From NCBI RefSeq assembly GCF_003055625.1, contig NZ_CP028811.1, positions 1,116,001 through 1,180,000 on the forward strand: a stretch of 64,000 nt of DNA. Reading direction: 5' to 3'. The stretch is from Flavobacterium magnum (GTDB lineage Bacteria; Bacteroidota; Bacteroidia; Flavobacteriales; Flavobacteriaceae). Under the pieces are notes generated by a model that saw only the letters and a list, made by a program, of their open reading frames with translations, was not told the DNA's origin and ran no database searches. This document shows, one piece after another, positions 45,370-54,440 of this stretch. Every line of letters starts with the position of its first letter. The stretch's first letter is position 1. The position numbers and the translations under genes were made by a program.

Positions 45370-46452
45370 ATGGATGACTTCAACCGGGACCGCAAGATCA
45401 TACACGTCGACATGGATGCGTTTTATGCCTCAGTCGAACAGATGGACCATCCGGAGTTGCGCGGCAAACCGGTGGCCGTGGGCGGCAGTGAAACCCGCGG
45501 GGTGGTGTCGGCGGCAAGTTATGAAGCGCGGAAATTCGGGGTTCGGAGTGCCTTGAGCGGCGCTTTGGCCAAAAGATATTGCCCTGAAATTATCTTTGTG
45601 AAACCGCGATTTGACCGCTACAAGGAAATCTCACAGAAAATACGCAAAATCTTTCTTGACTATACTGATCTGGTTGAGCCTTTGTCGCTTGATGAGGCCT
45701 ATCTCGACGTGACGCAGAACAAAAAAGGCAATCCGAGCGCCACACTGATTGCCCGTGAAATCCGCCAAAGGATTTTCACCGAAACCGGGTTGACGGCCTC
45801 AGCGGGGATTTCAATCAACAAATTCATTGCTAAAGTGGCGTCAGACTACAACAAACCCAACGGACAGAAGACCGTGACGCCCGACGAGGTGATCCCGTTC
45901 CTTGAAGCGCTACCGATCGGGAAGTTCTACGGCGTAGGAAAAGTGACGCGTGATAAAATGTACCAACTTGGGATTTTTACAGGCTTGGATTTGAAACAGA
46001 AGCCGCTTGATTTCCTGGAAAAGCATTTCGGGAAATCAGGGGTCTACTACTATTACATAGTACGGGGCATCCACAACAGCGAGGTGAAGCCGGAACGCAT
46101 TGCCAAATCAGTCGCCACTGAGCACACGTTTAATGAGAACCTGACGTCCGAAATTTTCATGGAAGAAAAGCTGCAAACCATTGCGGGCGAACTGGAACGC
46201 CGGCTTAAGCGCTACAATATTGCAGGGAAAACCGTCACGCTTAAGATCAAGTACAGCGATTTTACCTTGCAGACCCGCAGTAAAACGCTACCCTATTTCA
46301 TTTCGGATAAATCGCTGTTGTTTGACACTGCGAAAGAGCTGCTGTATCAGGAACGCATGAAAAATTCAGTCCGCTTGCTTGGGATTTCCCTGAATAACCT
46401 GAATACGGAAGTCAAGAAGACCGTAGTGGTACAGCTGCGATTTGACTTCTGA
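45370..46452 (+). CDS. dinB: DNA polymerase IV
   Basis: 360 residues. Y-family polymerase motifs: HVDMDAFYASVEQMDHPELR (catalytic Asp and the Y/F steric gate region), GVVSAASYEARKFGVRS, and SLDEAYLDVT with the second catalytic acidic pair. HhH region EALPIGKFYGVGKV. The C-terminal little-finger domain ends without a clear beta-clamp motif that I could confirm. Error-prone translesion synthesis in the cytoplasm. Divergent from the CYTH gene. Confidence 0.96.
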   Translation: MDDFNRDRKIIHVDMDAFYASVEQMDHPELRGKPVAVGGSETRGVVSAASYEARKFGVRSALSGALAKRYCPEIIFVKPRFDRYKEISQKIRKIFLDYTDLVEPLSLDEAYLDVTQNKKGNPSATLIAREIRQRIFTETGLTASAGISINKFIAKVASDYNKPNGQKTVTPDEVIPFLEALPIGKFYGVGKVTRDKMYQLGIFTGLDLKQKPLDFLEKHFGKSGVYYYYIVRGIHNSEVKPERIAKSVATEHTFNENLTSEIFMEEKLQTIAGELERRLKRYNIAGKTVTLKIKYSDFTLQTRSKTLPYFISDKSLLFDTAKELLYQERMKNSVRLLGISLNNLNTEVKKTVVVQLRFDF

Positions 46453-46530
46453 TGGCTAAACAAGCGTTAAACTAAAGCCATTTGGACTTTTGATGTCTTA
46501 AAAGCGTTATTTTAGCGTTTTAATTCTCCA

Positions 46531-47046
46531 ATGAAAGAACTCCGTACATATGATGAAAGTATCGCCCGCTTTGGTGCAAGCCAAAGAACCGTGCGCCCGT
46601 TGTTGCTGAGTTGGGATCTTTTTTCAATGCACCTCCAGAAAGTGTTCGGGAATACCGCAGACGTCAGGCAACTCGCGAGCATGGCGCAGCAGCACCATTG
46701 GAATTTTAACTTTGAGACAGTTCGCGACCTGTCATACGACACGGTTATTGTGGTAACCGACGCCCAGGTGAATATTGTATTTGCCACTCAAAATGTCACC
46801 GGCATGACAGGGTACGAGCCTTCGGAAATGATCGGGAAAAGTCCGAAAATGTTTCAGGGCCAGGCCACTTCTAAAACAACGACGAAAACCATACGCAGTG
46901 CCATCAGCAATGCGCAGCCGTTTGAAACGACCGTTGTCAATTACCGAAAAGACGGCACCCCATATGACTGTGCCATCAGGAGTTACCCTATATTTGATGT
47001 CAAAGGCAGGCTTTCCCATTTCATCGCCTTCGAGAATGCGGCCTGA
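46531..47046 (+). CDS. PAS-domain protein, LOV-like without the flavin-binding Cys
   Basis: 171 residues, single PAS domain in the C-terminal two-thirds (DTVIVVTDAQVNIVFATQNV to SHFIAFENAA). The segment EMIGKSPKMFQGQATSK aligns with the LOV signature GRNCRFLQGPDT, but the adduct-forming Cys is absent (KSPKMFQ). No kinase or output domain is attached, so it would act as a partner-binding module. The N-terminal ~65 residues (TYDESIARFGASQRT...) are unassigned. The aldo/keto reductase gene starts 30 bp downstream, with its own promoter box between. Confidence 0.8.
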   Translation: MKELRTYDESIARFGASQRTVRPLLLSWDLFSMHLQKVFGNTADVRQLASMAQQHHWNFNFETVRDLSYDTVIVVTDAQVNIVFATQNVTGMTGYEPSEMIGKSPKMFQGQATSKTTTKTIRSAISNAQPFETTVVNYRKDGTPYDCAIRSYPIFDVKGRLSHFIAFENAA

Positions 47047-47050
47047 TCCT

Positions 47051-47058
47051 TACCTTTG
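47051..47058 (+). promoter_or_regulatory. -7 promoter box of the aldo/keto reductase gene
   Basis: TACCTTTG, an exact consensus match, 18 bp before the ATG at 47076. Confidence 0.45.
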
Positions 47059-47075
47059 CGGCCCAAACAACCTTC

Positions 47076-48113
47076 ATGAACTACGTTTTTTTACCAGGAA
47101 CCACTACTGAGGTCAGCACCCTTTGTCTTGGCACAATGACTTTCGGACGTCAGAATACGGAAGCCGAAGCGCATGCGCAAATTGAAATGGCACTCGACAG
47201 CGGGATCAACTTCATGGATACTGCCGAGATGTATCCTGTACCGGCATTGGAGAAAAATTACGGTGCGACGGAAAAAATCATAGGGTCATGGCTAAAGAAA
47301 TCCGGAAAAAGGCACAATATGGTGCTGGCTACGAAAATGGCCGGAGCAAACCGCGGCCTGCCCTTTGTCCGCGAAGACTTACGGTATACACCCGCAACCA
47401 TCCGGCTGTCTGTCGAAAAAAGCCTCAACAGGCTGCAAACTGATTATATCGATTTATTTCAGCTTCATTGGCCTGAAAGGAAATCCAACATGTTCGGGCA
47501 GTTGGGGTTTCAAATTTCAGAAGATGCCTGGGAAGACAACACCAAAGCAGTTCTTGAAACCATGGCAATACTGGTGTCTGAAGGCAAGATCAGGCATTTC
47601 GGGATCTCAAACGAAACACCTTGGGGACTGATGCGGTTTTTGGAAGAAAGTAAGAAACACGGTTTGCCGAAGCCAGTGACCATCCAGAATCCCTATTCAC
47701 TCGTAAACCGGACGCTTGAAATTGGTATATCGGAAATACTATTCAGGGAGAAGGTGGGTTTGCTGGCCTATTCGCCGCTGGGCTTCGGGATACTGACCGG
47801 TAAATATGGCATGGGCCAATACCAACAGGAAGCGCGCCTGAACCTGTTCCCGAATTTTACCAGATACAACAGTAAGGAAGCCCGGGACGCCGCAGCCTGT
47901 TACGTGGATCTGGCAAACCAACATGGTATCAGCCCTGCGCAGCTGGCATTGGCTTTTATACAGGCGCAGCCGTGGGTGAGCAGTACGATCGTCGGGGCAA
48001 CTACGTTGGGGCAGCTTAGCGAAAACATCGGATCGGTTCATGTGGTACTCACGCCTGAAATCATTTCGGGCATTGAAAGGATCCATACAAAATTTCCTAA
48101 TCCCGCGCCCTGA
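47076..48113 (+). CDS. Aldo/keto reductase (Tas-like)
   Basis: 345 residues with the AKR TIM-barrel. Catalytic tetrad members are visible as Asp/Tyr in NFMDTAEMYPV, Lys in LATKMAG and His in QLHWPE. NADPH-binding C-terminal segment SSTIVGATTLGQLSENI. The long insertion after DTAEMYP (VPALEKNYGATEKIIGSWL) is as in E. coli Tas. Cytoplasmic carbonyl reductase with unknown physiological substrate. The stop codon at 48111-48113 abuts the convergent sugar dehydrogenase gene. Confidence 0.92.
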   Translation: MNYVFLPGTTTEVSTLCLGTMTFGRQNTEAEAHAQIEMALDSGINFMDTAEMYPVPALEKNYGATEKIIGSWLKKSGKRHNMVLATKMAGANRGLPFVREDLRYTPATIRLSVEKSLNRLQTDYIDLFQLHWPERKSNMFGQLGFQISEDAWEDNTKAVLETMAILVSEGKIRHFGISNETPWGLMRFLEESKKHGLPKPVTIQNPYSLVNRTLEIGISEILFREKVGLLAYSPLGFGILTGKYGMGQYQQEARLNLFPNFTRYNSKEARDAAACYVDLANQHGISPAQLALAFIQAQPWVSSTIVGATTLGQLSENIGSVHVVLTPEIISGIERIHTKFPNPAP

Positions 48114-49478
48114 TTACTCAATAACCAATCTCGAAACCGATGGCATGCCGGAGTTGTCCTGGGCATTGACCAGATACAAGCCGGAACTGAGCCCGCTGAC
48201 ATCGATGTTTTCGTTATCACTTTCAATGGTTCGGGATAGGAGTTTCTTTCCGCTGATGTCAAACACCGTAATCTGTAATGGGAACGCCCCGGTTCCGGAA
48301 TGGACTGCAAAAGTACCGTGAGCCGGATTCGGATACACCGAAAAAGGCGACTTCTCCACGTCATTGACGCCAAGAGATGTATCTACCACTTTGTAAACGA
48401 CGCCGTTATTTTGTGAAGCAACAAAGAGCTCGTTTGAGGCATTCACGCCAAATGTCGTGAAACCGCCACCGGGCAATACGGATGAATAGGAAATCGAGCC
48501 GGTGCTACTGACCATGCCGATTTTATCGGAGCAGTAGTCTGCGAAAAAATACTTCCCGACAAAGTTGGGATAAGCCGTGCCACGGTACACATAACCGCCG
48601 GTGACTGAGCAATTTCCGCTTCCTCCGGCAGACGAGTAAGTCGCAAAAGGGAACGTCATTGTATTTTGCGCCGCACAACCGGAAGTGTCGTATGCGCTGT
48701 TGCCTTCATAGCAACGCCATCCGAAATTGTAGCCGCCGTCGCCTACAGGTACCTTGTTGATTTCCTCCACATTTTCCTGACCTACGTCGGCAATCCACAA
48801 ATTCCCGTCGACCGTGTCAAACGAAAATTTCCACGGATTTCGCATCCCGATGGCCCATATTTCATCAGCGCCATCTGCAGCGGCGTAAGGATTTGCAGCC
48901 GGGATTGCGTACGGTGTGCCGTTATCGACATCCAGGCGAAGCATCTTGCCCAGCAGTTCGTTCTTATTCTGGGCCCTGTTGCCCGGATCGCCACCGCTTC
49001 CCCCGTCACCCATACCGATATACAGGTAGCCATCGGGGCCAAAACGCAGCGTACCGCCGTTATGGTTGGCATAAGGCTGTGGAATGGTAAGAAGGATGGT
49101 GCCGACCGTATTGGCCAGATTCGGGTTCGACGCATTTACCGAATAGCGCGCCACCACAGTAGAGCCCGAAGTGTTGGTGTAATTAACGTAAAAATAGCCG
49201 TTCGTCGCATAATTCGGATGGAAGGCGAGTCCGAGCAGGCCGCGCTCGCCACCCGTGCTGATCAGCGATGAAATGTTCAGGAAGGCAGAAGGGTTTGTGA
49301 CCTGATTTGCGTTCAGGATCTTGATTACACCGGTTTGCTGGACAACGAACAGGCGGTCGTCGCCTGCGTTTACGATTTCGACCGGGCTGTTGAAGCCGGT
49401 CGCGAAAGACTGCAATGCGATGGTTTGTGAAAAGCCATTGAGCGCAAAAAGAAGAAGGAGGGCGTACAATTGTTTCAT
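48114..49478 (-). CDS. Secreted PQQ-type sugar dehydrogenase with T9SS sorting domain
   Basis: 454 residues. Signal peptide 1-17 (ending GFSQ), then a soluble glucose/sorbosone dehydrogenase beta-propeller: GERGLLGLAFHPNYA, NHNGGTLRFGPDGYLYIGMG (catalytic His region), GDPGNRAQN, EIWAIGMRNPWKFSFD and WRCYEG. The last ~75 residues form a sorting domain (VYPNPAHGTFAVHSG...GLYLVNAQD). Extracellular oxidation of a sugar or sugar-like alcohol with pyrroloquinoline quinone is the family activity; the substrate is not determined. A TACTTTTA box at 49509-49516 may be its promoter. Confidence 0.92.
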   Translation of the reverse strand: MKQLYALLLLFALNGFSQTIALQSFATGFNSPVEIVNAGDDRLFVVQQTGVIKILNANQVTNPSAFLNISSLISTGGERGLLGLAFHPNYATNGYFYVNYTNTSGSTVVARYSVNASNPNLANTVGTILLTIPQPYANHNGGTLRFGPDGYLYIGMGDGGSGGDPGNRAQNKNELLGKMLRLDVDNGTPYAIPAANPYAAADGADEIWAIGMRNPWKFSFDTVDGNLWIADVGQENVEEINKVPVGDGGYNFGWRCYEGNSAYDTSGCAAQNTMTFPFATYSSAGGSGNCSVTGGYVYRGTAYPNFVGKYFFADYCSDKIGMVSSTGSISYSSVLPGGGFTTFGVNASNELFVASQNNGVVYKVVDTSLGVNDVEKSPFSVYPNPAHGTFAVHSGTGAFPLQITVFDISGKKLLSRTIESDNENIDVSGLSSGLYLVNAQDNSGMPSVSRLVIE

Positions 49479-49587
49479 AGCAAGCGATTTAAAAATGTGT
49501 TGAGTCGTAAAAGTAGGAATTTTTCCCGCACATCAAATCATTAAGTCTTATGAGGTTTGTGGGTGGGTTTACAACTATTCAATATCA

Positions 49588-49626
49588 AGGATGTTCCCGG
49601 AAGCACACTGGCTTGCGGGAACATCC
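49588..49626 (-). terminator. Terminator of the vWA-DUF4139 operon
   Basis: GGATGTTCCCG / CGGGAACATCC, perfect 11-bp arms, just past the DUF4139 gene stop at 49634; a weak T run follows on the minus strand. Confidence 0.7.
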
Positions 49627-49633
49627 TTTCTGT

Positions 49634-51244
49634 TTACAAATTGTCTATCACCCGATCTTTAGGGTACCGGATTTTGTAACTGATCCGGATTTTGCGGGTC
49701 TCATTCGGCTTGAGGTTGAGCTGCCAGGTCATTATGCCGGTGTCAGTATTGACTTTTGCGCCGTCGCTCTCTTTGAGTTCGACTTCGATATCCTTGTCCG
49801 GGCTCAGCGGATATTGGTCTTTCAGCATCAGATTTACGGTTTCCTTTTTGTTATTCCGAATCGTAATATCGTAGGTAAATAGCTGCTCTTTTTTGGAAGA
49901 AAGAAATTTTGTCCCAGATTTGTCGACGACTTTTTCCCGCCTGATACTTATTTTTTTATCGCGGCCCATACTCAGGTTCAGGGTATCCGACGTCTGATTC
50001 GGGTTGATAAAGGTTTTACCGACATACAAGCCTTCAAATATGATATTGGCATCGCCGGGAAGCAGGTTGTATTTCGAATAGTCGCTGATTTCAGCCAGCA
50101 GGAACGCCTCGTTTTCAACCCGCGGCGCACTGTAATATTTGTACGACGCGGGCAGCCCGATTTCCTTCAATGCCACGCTGTGCGCTTTGCCATTGGATAG
50201 AATGTCGTAAGGGATGTCGATGTCAAACGAAATGTTGAGTTGGTTCTCATTGATTGTAGTGTATGGGGAAACGCTGGCTAGGGTTTTATAGCCTGCGCTT
50301 ACAGTAACGCCTGCCATCTGTCCGTTCAGCGAGTTGATGACGGATTCTTCCTTGTCCCGATAGACCGCGCCATAGGTCGGGGCGTACCTTAAAAACCAAG
50401 CCTGCAATAGCGGCGCCGTGTTGTTTTGTGTCGGGTTGCCGCTTGACAGCGTCAGTTTTACCTTTTTCCAGTCGATGCCCGTACTTTGAGTCACCCGCGC
50501 CTTGTACATCATTTGTATGGGTTCAGAGATGCTGTTGGCACGCAGGTCGTAAAAAGGTTGCCATGATGCATTTGCCGTCAGGTAATTGATTGCAAAATCA
50601 ACGTTGCCGGCCACATCGTTCATCACTTGCAGGATCAGCTTTCCGTTTGAGGTTTTTTCCTGGTTTTTGGTATTGATTTCTAATTTTGTGTTCAGCCGGG
50701 CCAAAACGGCGTTCCAATTCCTGATTTTCTCTTCAAGCGTGTCGTAATTGTCGCTGATTTCGGTGCGTTTGGCTTTGTAATATTCAACAACCTTGGCCAG
50801 TTCTGCAAGATTCAGTCCCGTGTTGGTGCCTGAGACCTGCTGATTTTTATCGAGCAATTCCAGCGTCTTGGCTTCAGAATTCAGGGCATTGGTAAGTCGG
50901 CCGATTTCCTTTTCGGCGATTTTAATGCTGTCACGTACTTTTTTCACCTCTGTTGAATGCTCATCAATCTCGTATTCACTCATGTAATTATTCGTGAATT
51001 GCACCGAGAGGACCGTCACCGTCGATGGCGCCGCAATCTGTACCGAACTTTCATTCAGGAAATCCGCGACATTTTTCACGACAATCTCGCTGGTCCCTTT
51101 CGGGAGCACTGCGGAAGTGGTCTGGACCAATTCGGCTGAGTTGGAATATACGGTAGCAGCTTTGACTTTGGCAGTCACAAAAAGCGGTTTTTGGGCCAAA
51201 GCCGCGCCGCCAATCAAAAGCAGGAGCAAAGCGATGTTTTTCAT
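49634..51244 (-). CDS. DUF4139 mucoidy-inhibitor-like envelope protein
   Basis: 536 residues with a signal peptide (MKNIALLLLLIGGAALAQ). N-terminal beta domain (ATVYSNSAELVQTTSAVLPK; ISEYEIDE-like), a central coiled coil (residues ~95-200) and the DUF4139 C-terminal beta-rich domain (from ANASWQPFYDLRANS to KIRISYKIRYPKDR). Inside it, INSLNGQMAGVTV resembles the short plug motif of SusC/TonB-dependent receptors, which is unusual for the family. Periplasmic or envelope-attached. It follows the vWA lipoprotein gene by 39 bp in the same operon. Role unknown. Confidence 0.85.
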   Translation of the reverse strand: MKNIALLLLLIGGAALAQKPLFVTAKVKAATVYSNSAELVQTTSAVLPKGTSEIVVKNVADFLNESSVQIAAPSTVTVLSVQFTNNYMSEYEIDEHSTEVKKVRDSIKIAEKEIGRLTNALNSEAKTLELLDKNQQVSGTNTGLNLAELAKVVEYYKAKRTEISDNYDTLEEKIRNWNAVLARLNTKLEINTKNQEKTSNGKLILQVMNDVAGNVDFAINYLTANASWQPFYDLRANSISEPIQMMYKARVTQSTGIDWKKVKLTLSSGNPTQNNTAPLLQAWFLRYAPTYGAVYRDKEESVINSLNGQMAGVTVSAGYKTLASVSPYTTINENQLNISFDIDIPYDILSNGKAHSVALKEIGLPASYKYYSAPRVENEAFLLAEISDYSKYNLLPGDANIIFEGLYVGKTFINPNQTSDTLNLSMGRDKKISIRREKVVDKSGTKFLSSKKEQLFTYDITIRNNKKETVNLMLKDQYPLSPDKDIEVELKESDGAKVNTDTGIMTWQLNLKPNETRKIRISYKIRYPKDRVIDNL

Positions 51245-51283
51245 AGCTTGGTTTTTACATTATTTTTGGAAACGGAAAGATAC

Positions 51284-52444
51284 CTATTTTTCGGAAGTGT
51301 AGCCTTTAGCTTCGGCAAACGCGATGATCGACTGGCTGATCGCCTTGCCCAGATCGTCCTGTGTTTTGGTTTTTTTACTTTCAGTATTGATGAAAGCCTC
51401 GCGTTTTACGGCCAGTTCCGCAATTTCTTTTTGTATGTCACTGCGTTCCTTCGTTTTCCGGTCAATGAATGCCCGGAGTTCTTCTTTGGTTTTGCCCTGC
51501 AGTTCCTCCGGCAGTTCTTCCTTTTTCATATTGGTGACAGCTTCTTTATCGTCTTTGGCTTTATCGACCAGATCCCAATTGGCATTCTTGTAAGCCATTT
51601 TGGATTTGCTCACGGTCCGCTCCGCATAATTGGCTTTTGACACCGTTTCCGCATTCGCATCCTGCTGTAGCTGCGCCATTTTTTTCTCTTTTCCCGATTT
51701 TCCATACCCGATGTACGTGGCATTCAACCGCTCATTGCATTTGTAAATCCGCTCGTCATACGGGGTCACGATGTAGCGCACTTTTTCATCGGAGTTGATG
51801 TTGAAATATTTACCGTTTCCGCGGTCTGCGCCGTCTTTCCAGTGGGTATTGATGCCCTCATAGGCGTTTCCGCAAAAAATAGTGTTTACAAAAATGTCGT
51901 TTTTAAGTGCGTCGGCGACACTTTCCTTGTAGCTGATGCCGCCTTGGTCAAACGCCTCGTTTCCGGCGATGTACAGCAGCTTCATGTCTGTTTTCTCTCT
52001 AGACCATTGCAGCCGGCGTGTCGCGTCGCTGATCACTGCCCCGCAGTATTCGGAACCGCCATTGGTGCGCAGCGAGAACAGTTTTTCGGAAATCAGGTCG
52101 AGGTCGGTGGTCAAGGGTGTGACCTGCCTGATGTAATTCGCTTCCGCAGAAAGACCGTCGTTGCCATACTCATACAGGCTGATCTCGATTTCGGGCGATT
52201 TTCCGGAATATTTCAATGTGGTTAGGGTATTGACAATGTTCCAAAGCCTGGATTTGGCCTGGTCAATCAATCCGTCCATGCTGTTCGAGGTGTCGAGCAA
52301 AAGCGCCACCTGTATCCTGGTGTTTTCACCCGTGACGTGCGGCTGGGTCATCGCCGTCGCAGTGGTTACATGATCTTTTTTACATCCGGCGAAGCTCAAT
52401 GTAGTCGCCAGCAATACTGCGGAGAACGTAAGTGAAGTTTGCAT
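51284..52444 (-). CDS. vWA-domain lipoprotein
   Basis: 386 residues. Lipoprotein signal with lipobox SFAGC at about residues 16-20. A von Willebrand A domain begins at ~45 with the metal-binding MIDAS motif DTSNSM and continues through GGSEYCGAVI and MKLLYIAGNEAFD. The C-terminal ~110 residues form a long Lys/Glu-rich helix (coiled coil; KEELPEELQGKTKEELRAF). Membrane-anchored, protein-binding role likely. Upstream of the DUF4139 gene, operon by spacing. Confidence 0.85.
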   Translation of the reverse strand: MQTSLTFSAVLLATTLSFAGCKKDHVTTATAMTQPHVTGENTRIQVALLLDTSNSMDGLIDQAKSRLWNIVNTLTTLKYSGKSPEIEISLYEYGNDGLSAEANYIRQVTPLTTDLDLISEKLFSLRTNGGSEYCGAVISDATRRLQWSREKTDMKLLYIAGNEAFDQGGISYKESVADALKNDIFVNTIFCGNAYEGINTHWKDGADRGNGKYFNINSDEKVRYIVTPYDERIYKCNERLNATYIGYGKSGKEKKMAQLQQDANAETVSKANYAERTVSKSKMAYKNANWDLVDKAKDDKEAVTNMKKEELPEELQGKTKEELRAFIDRKTKERSDIQKEIAELAVKREAFINTESKKTKTQDDLGKAISQSIIAFAEAKGYTSEK

Positions 52445-52604
52445 AATAATAATTTTAAATGGTTATCGGTTAAAAACTCAGGTCAAAATTATCCGAATGA
52501 CCGAAACGCGGTTTGGAGAAATGGTGAAACGCCGTTTCGACTTGGTGAAAACAATTGGAAAAGCGTATCGGATTCATTTACTTTACATTCCGAAAAATCC
52601 CTGT

Positions 52605-54440
52605 ATGCAATTACCACGACTTTTTGCCTGTTGCTTTTGTTTTTGCCTGCTGATCCCGCAGGCCGCGTGGTCACAGGATACCATAAAGAAAGCGCCCAAA
52701 CTGGAATTGAAGAAAAAAGTATCCAGGTCCAGGAAAGTAAGCGCCGCCGCCGCCGACCTTGAAAACGCGTTGAAAAAAAACGACCGCGAATCGATTGCGA
52801 GAAATTATGAATCGCTAGCGGAAACCTTTATCAGCAAAGGGGATTTTAAGAAAGCAGAGGAGTATCTACAGAAGGCTTTGCAGTACACCAAGCCGGGTCA
52901 GGCCGAGGACATAGCACGTCTGAGGCGCAGTATGGCCAAAGTCCAGGAAAGCCGTAACAATCTTGCGGCCGCTTCGATGAATTACCTTAAAGCAGCGGAA
53001 ATCACCGGCGATAAGACGACTGAAAAACTGAATGCCAATGATTTCAGCCGACTCCAAAACGCGAACAGCCCGCAGGCCCAAATGACCTTTAACACTTCCA
53101 ACGCGGAAATCGCAAAAGAATCGGATAAAAACGAAGAAGCTGCGGATGCCTACCAGCAGAACGCGGTACTGAATTTAAAAGAGAGAAAGCCTGAGGCAGC
53201 CATCAGGAATTATGAGCAGGCAATCACGTTTTCAAAGGACAAACCGGAGGAGGTCATTAAGATACAAAGTCAAATCGCGAAGGTGTACACCACTGAAAAC
53301 CAATTTGAGAAAGCCATCGCAATCCACCGGAAACTACTTGAAGATGCGCGGAAAAATCATGACACAGACACTGAAATCGCACAATTGCAACTCCTCTCGT
53401 CGGTCTATCTTAAGAATAGCCAGGCCAACGAGGGTATTGATTTACTCAGAGAATCGTATCGCATTGCACTACAATCCGGTCGCAGTGACGCGGCGAAACA
53501 AAACCTCGGGGCGTTGCTAAAATACTACCGGGCGAAAGGCGATGATCAGGCAAGCATGAGGCTGTATGAGCAGTTTTTTGAAAATTTCGATGCGTTGATC
53601 CGTGCCGACAGTTCCTTGATTGATGCCAGGACGTTCCGGGTTACCGAAGAAAAGATCAGGCAGCTCGAAAAGGAGAAATCCTTAAAAGACGAGTTGATTT
53701 CAAAGAAGAATACGTTCAATTATTTTTTGATCGGTTCGGTAGTGCTGTTGTTCCTGCTATTTATATTCATTGCCAGGGCATTGTACGCAATCAAGATCAA
53801 GAACAAGGAAATCGCGCTGCAATCGCTGCGCCGCGAGATGAATCCGCATTTTATCTTCAACAGCCTCAACAGCGTTAACCAATTCATTTCGCAGAATAAG
53901 GAACTTGAAGCCAATAAATACCTCTCCTCGTATTCACATCTGATGCGGGACATCATGGAAAATTCGAACAGGGATTTCATTACCATCGGCAGCGAAATCG
54001 GGCAGTTGAAAAAATACCTCGAACTGGAGCACCTGCGTTTTTCGGATAAATTTGATTACACCATCACGGTCGATGAAAGGATTGACACAGAGCATACATT
54101 CATCCCGAATATGATCCTGCAGCCGCATCTTGAAAACGCGATCTGGCACGGATTGCGGTACAAGGAATCGAAAGGGTTGTTGGCCTTGTCCTTTACGGCT
54201 TCGGATAAGAAGATTAAAGTGACCATTGATGACAACGGCATCGGTTTGGCGAAAAGTGCGGAATTGAAAACGAAGAACCAAAAAGCACACCAGTCACGCG
54301 GTATCACCAACACCGAAGAACGTCTGGCACTTCTAAACGGGTTGTATAAGAAAGGGATCAGCTGTTCAATAACCGAAAAGCAACAACCCGAAACCGGCAC
54401 CATAGTGGTCATTTATTTTCCGATAATCCATAATGTATGA
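52605..54440 (+). CDS. TPR-containing sensor histidine kinase (LytS/YehU type)
   Basis: 611 residues from ATG 52605, chosen because it starts a signal peptide (FACCFCFCLLIPQAAWSQ); the frame upstream to 52497 has no such feature. TPR region to about residue 390, one transmembrane helix (YFLIGSVVLLFLLFIFIARA), His_kinase domain with the phospho-acceptor His in REMNPHFIFNSLNSVNQFIS, and a HATPase domain (MILQPHLENAIWHGL; IDDNGIGL). It phosphorylates the LytTR regulator encoded next, with overlapping ends (54437-54440). Stimulus unknown. Confidence 0.92.
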   Translation: MQLPRLFACCFCFCLLIPQAAWSQDTIKKAPKLELKKKVSRSRKVSAAAADLENALKKNDRESIARNYESLAETFISKGDFKKAEEYLQKALQYTKPGQAEDIARLRRSMAKVQESRNNLAAASMNYLKAAEITGDKTTEKLNANDFSRLQNANSPQAQMTFNTSNAEIAKESDKNEEAADAYQQNAVLNLKERKPEAAIRNYEQAITFSKDKPEEVIKIQSQIAKVYTTENQFEKAIAIHRKLLEDARKNHDTDTEIAQLQLLSSVYLKNSQANEGIDLLRESYRIALQSGRSDAAKQNLGALLKYYRAKGDDQASMRLYEQFFENFDALIRADSSLIDARTFRVTEEKIRQLEKEKSLKDELISKKNTFNYFLIGSVVLLFLLFIFIARALYAIKIKNKEIALQSLRREMNPHFIFNSLNSVNQFISQNKELEANKYLSSYSHLMRDIMENSNRDFITIGSEIGQLKKYLELEHLRFSDKFDYTITVDERIDTEHTFIPNMILQPHLENAIWHGLRYKESKGLLALSFTASDKKIKVTIDDNGIGLAKSAELKTKNQKAHQSRGITNTEERLALLNGLYKKGISCSITEKQQPETGTIVVIYFPIIHNV

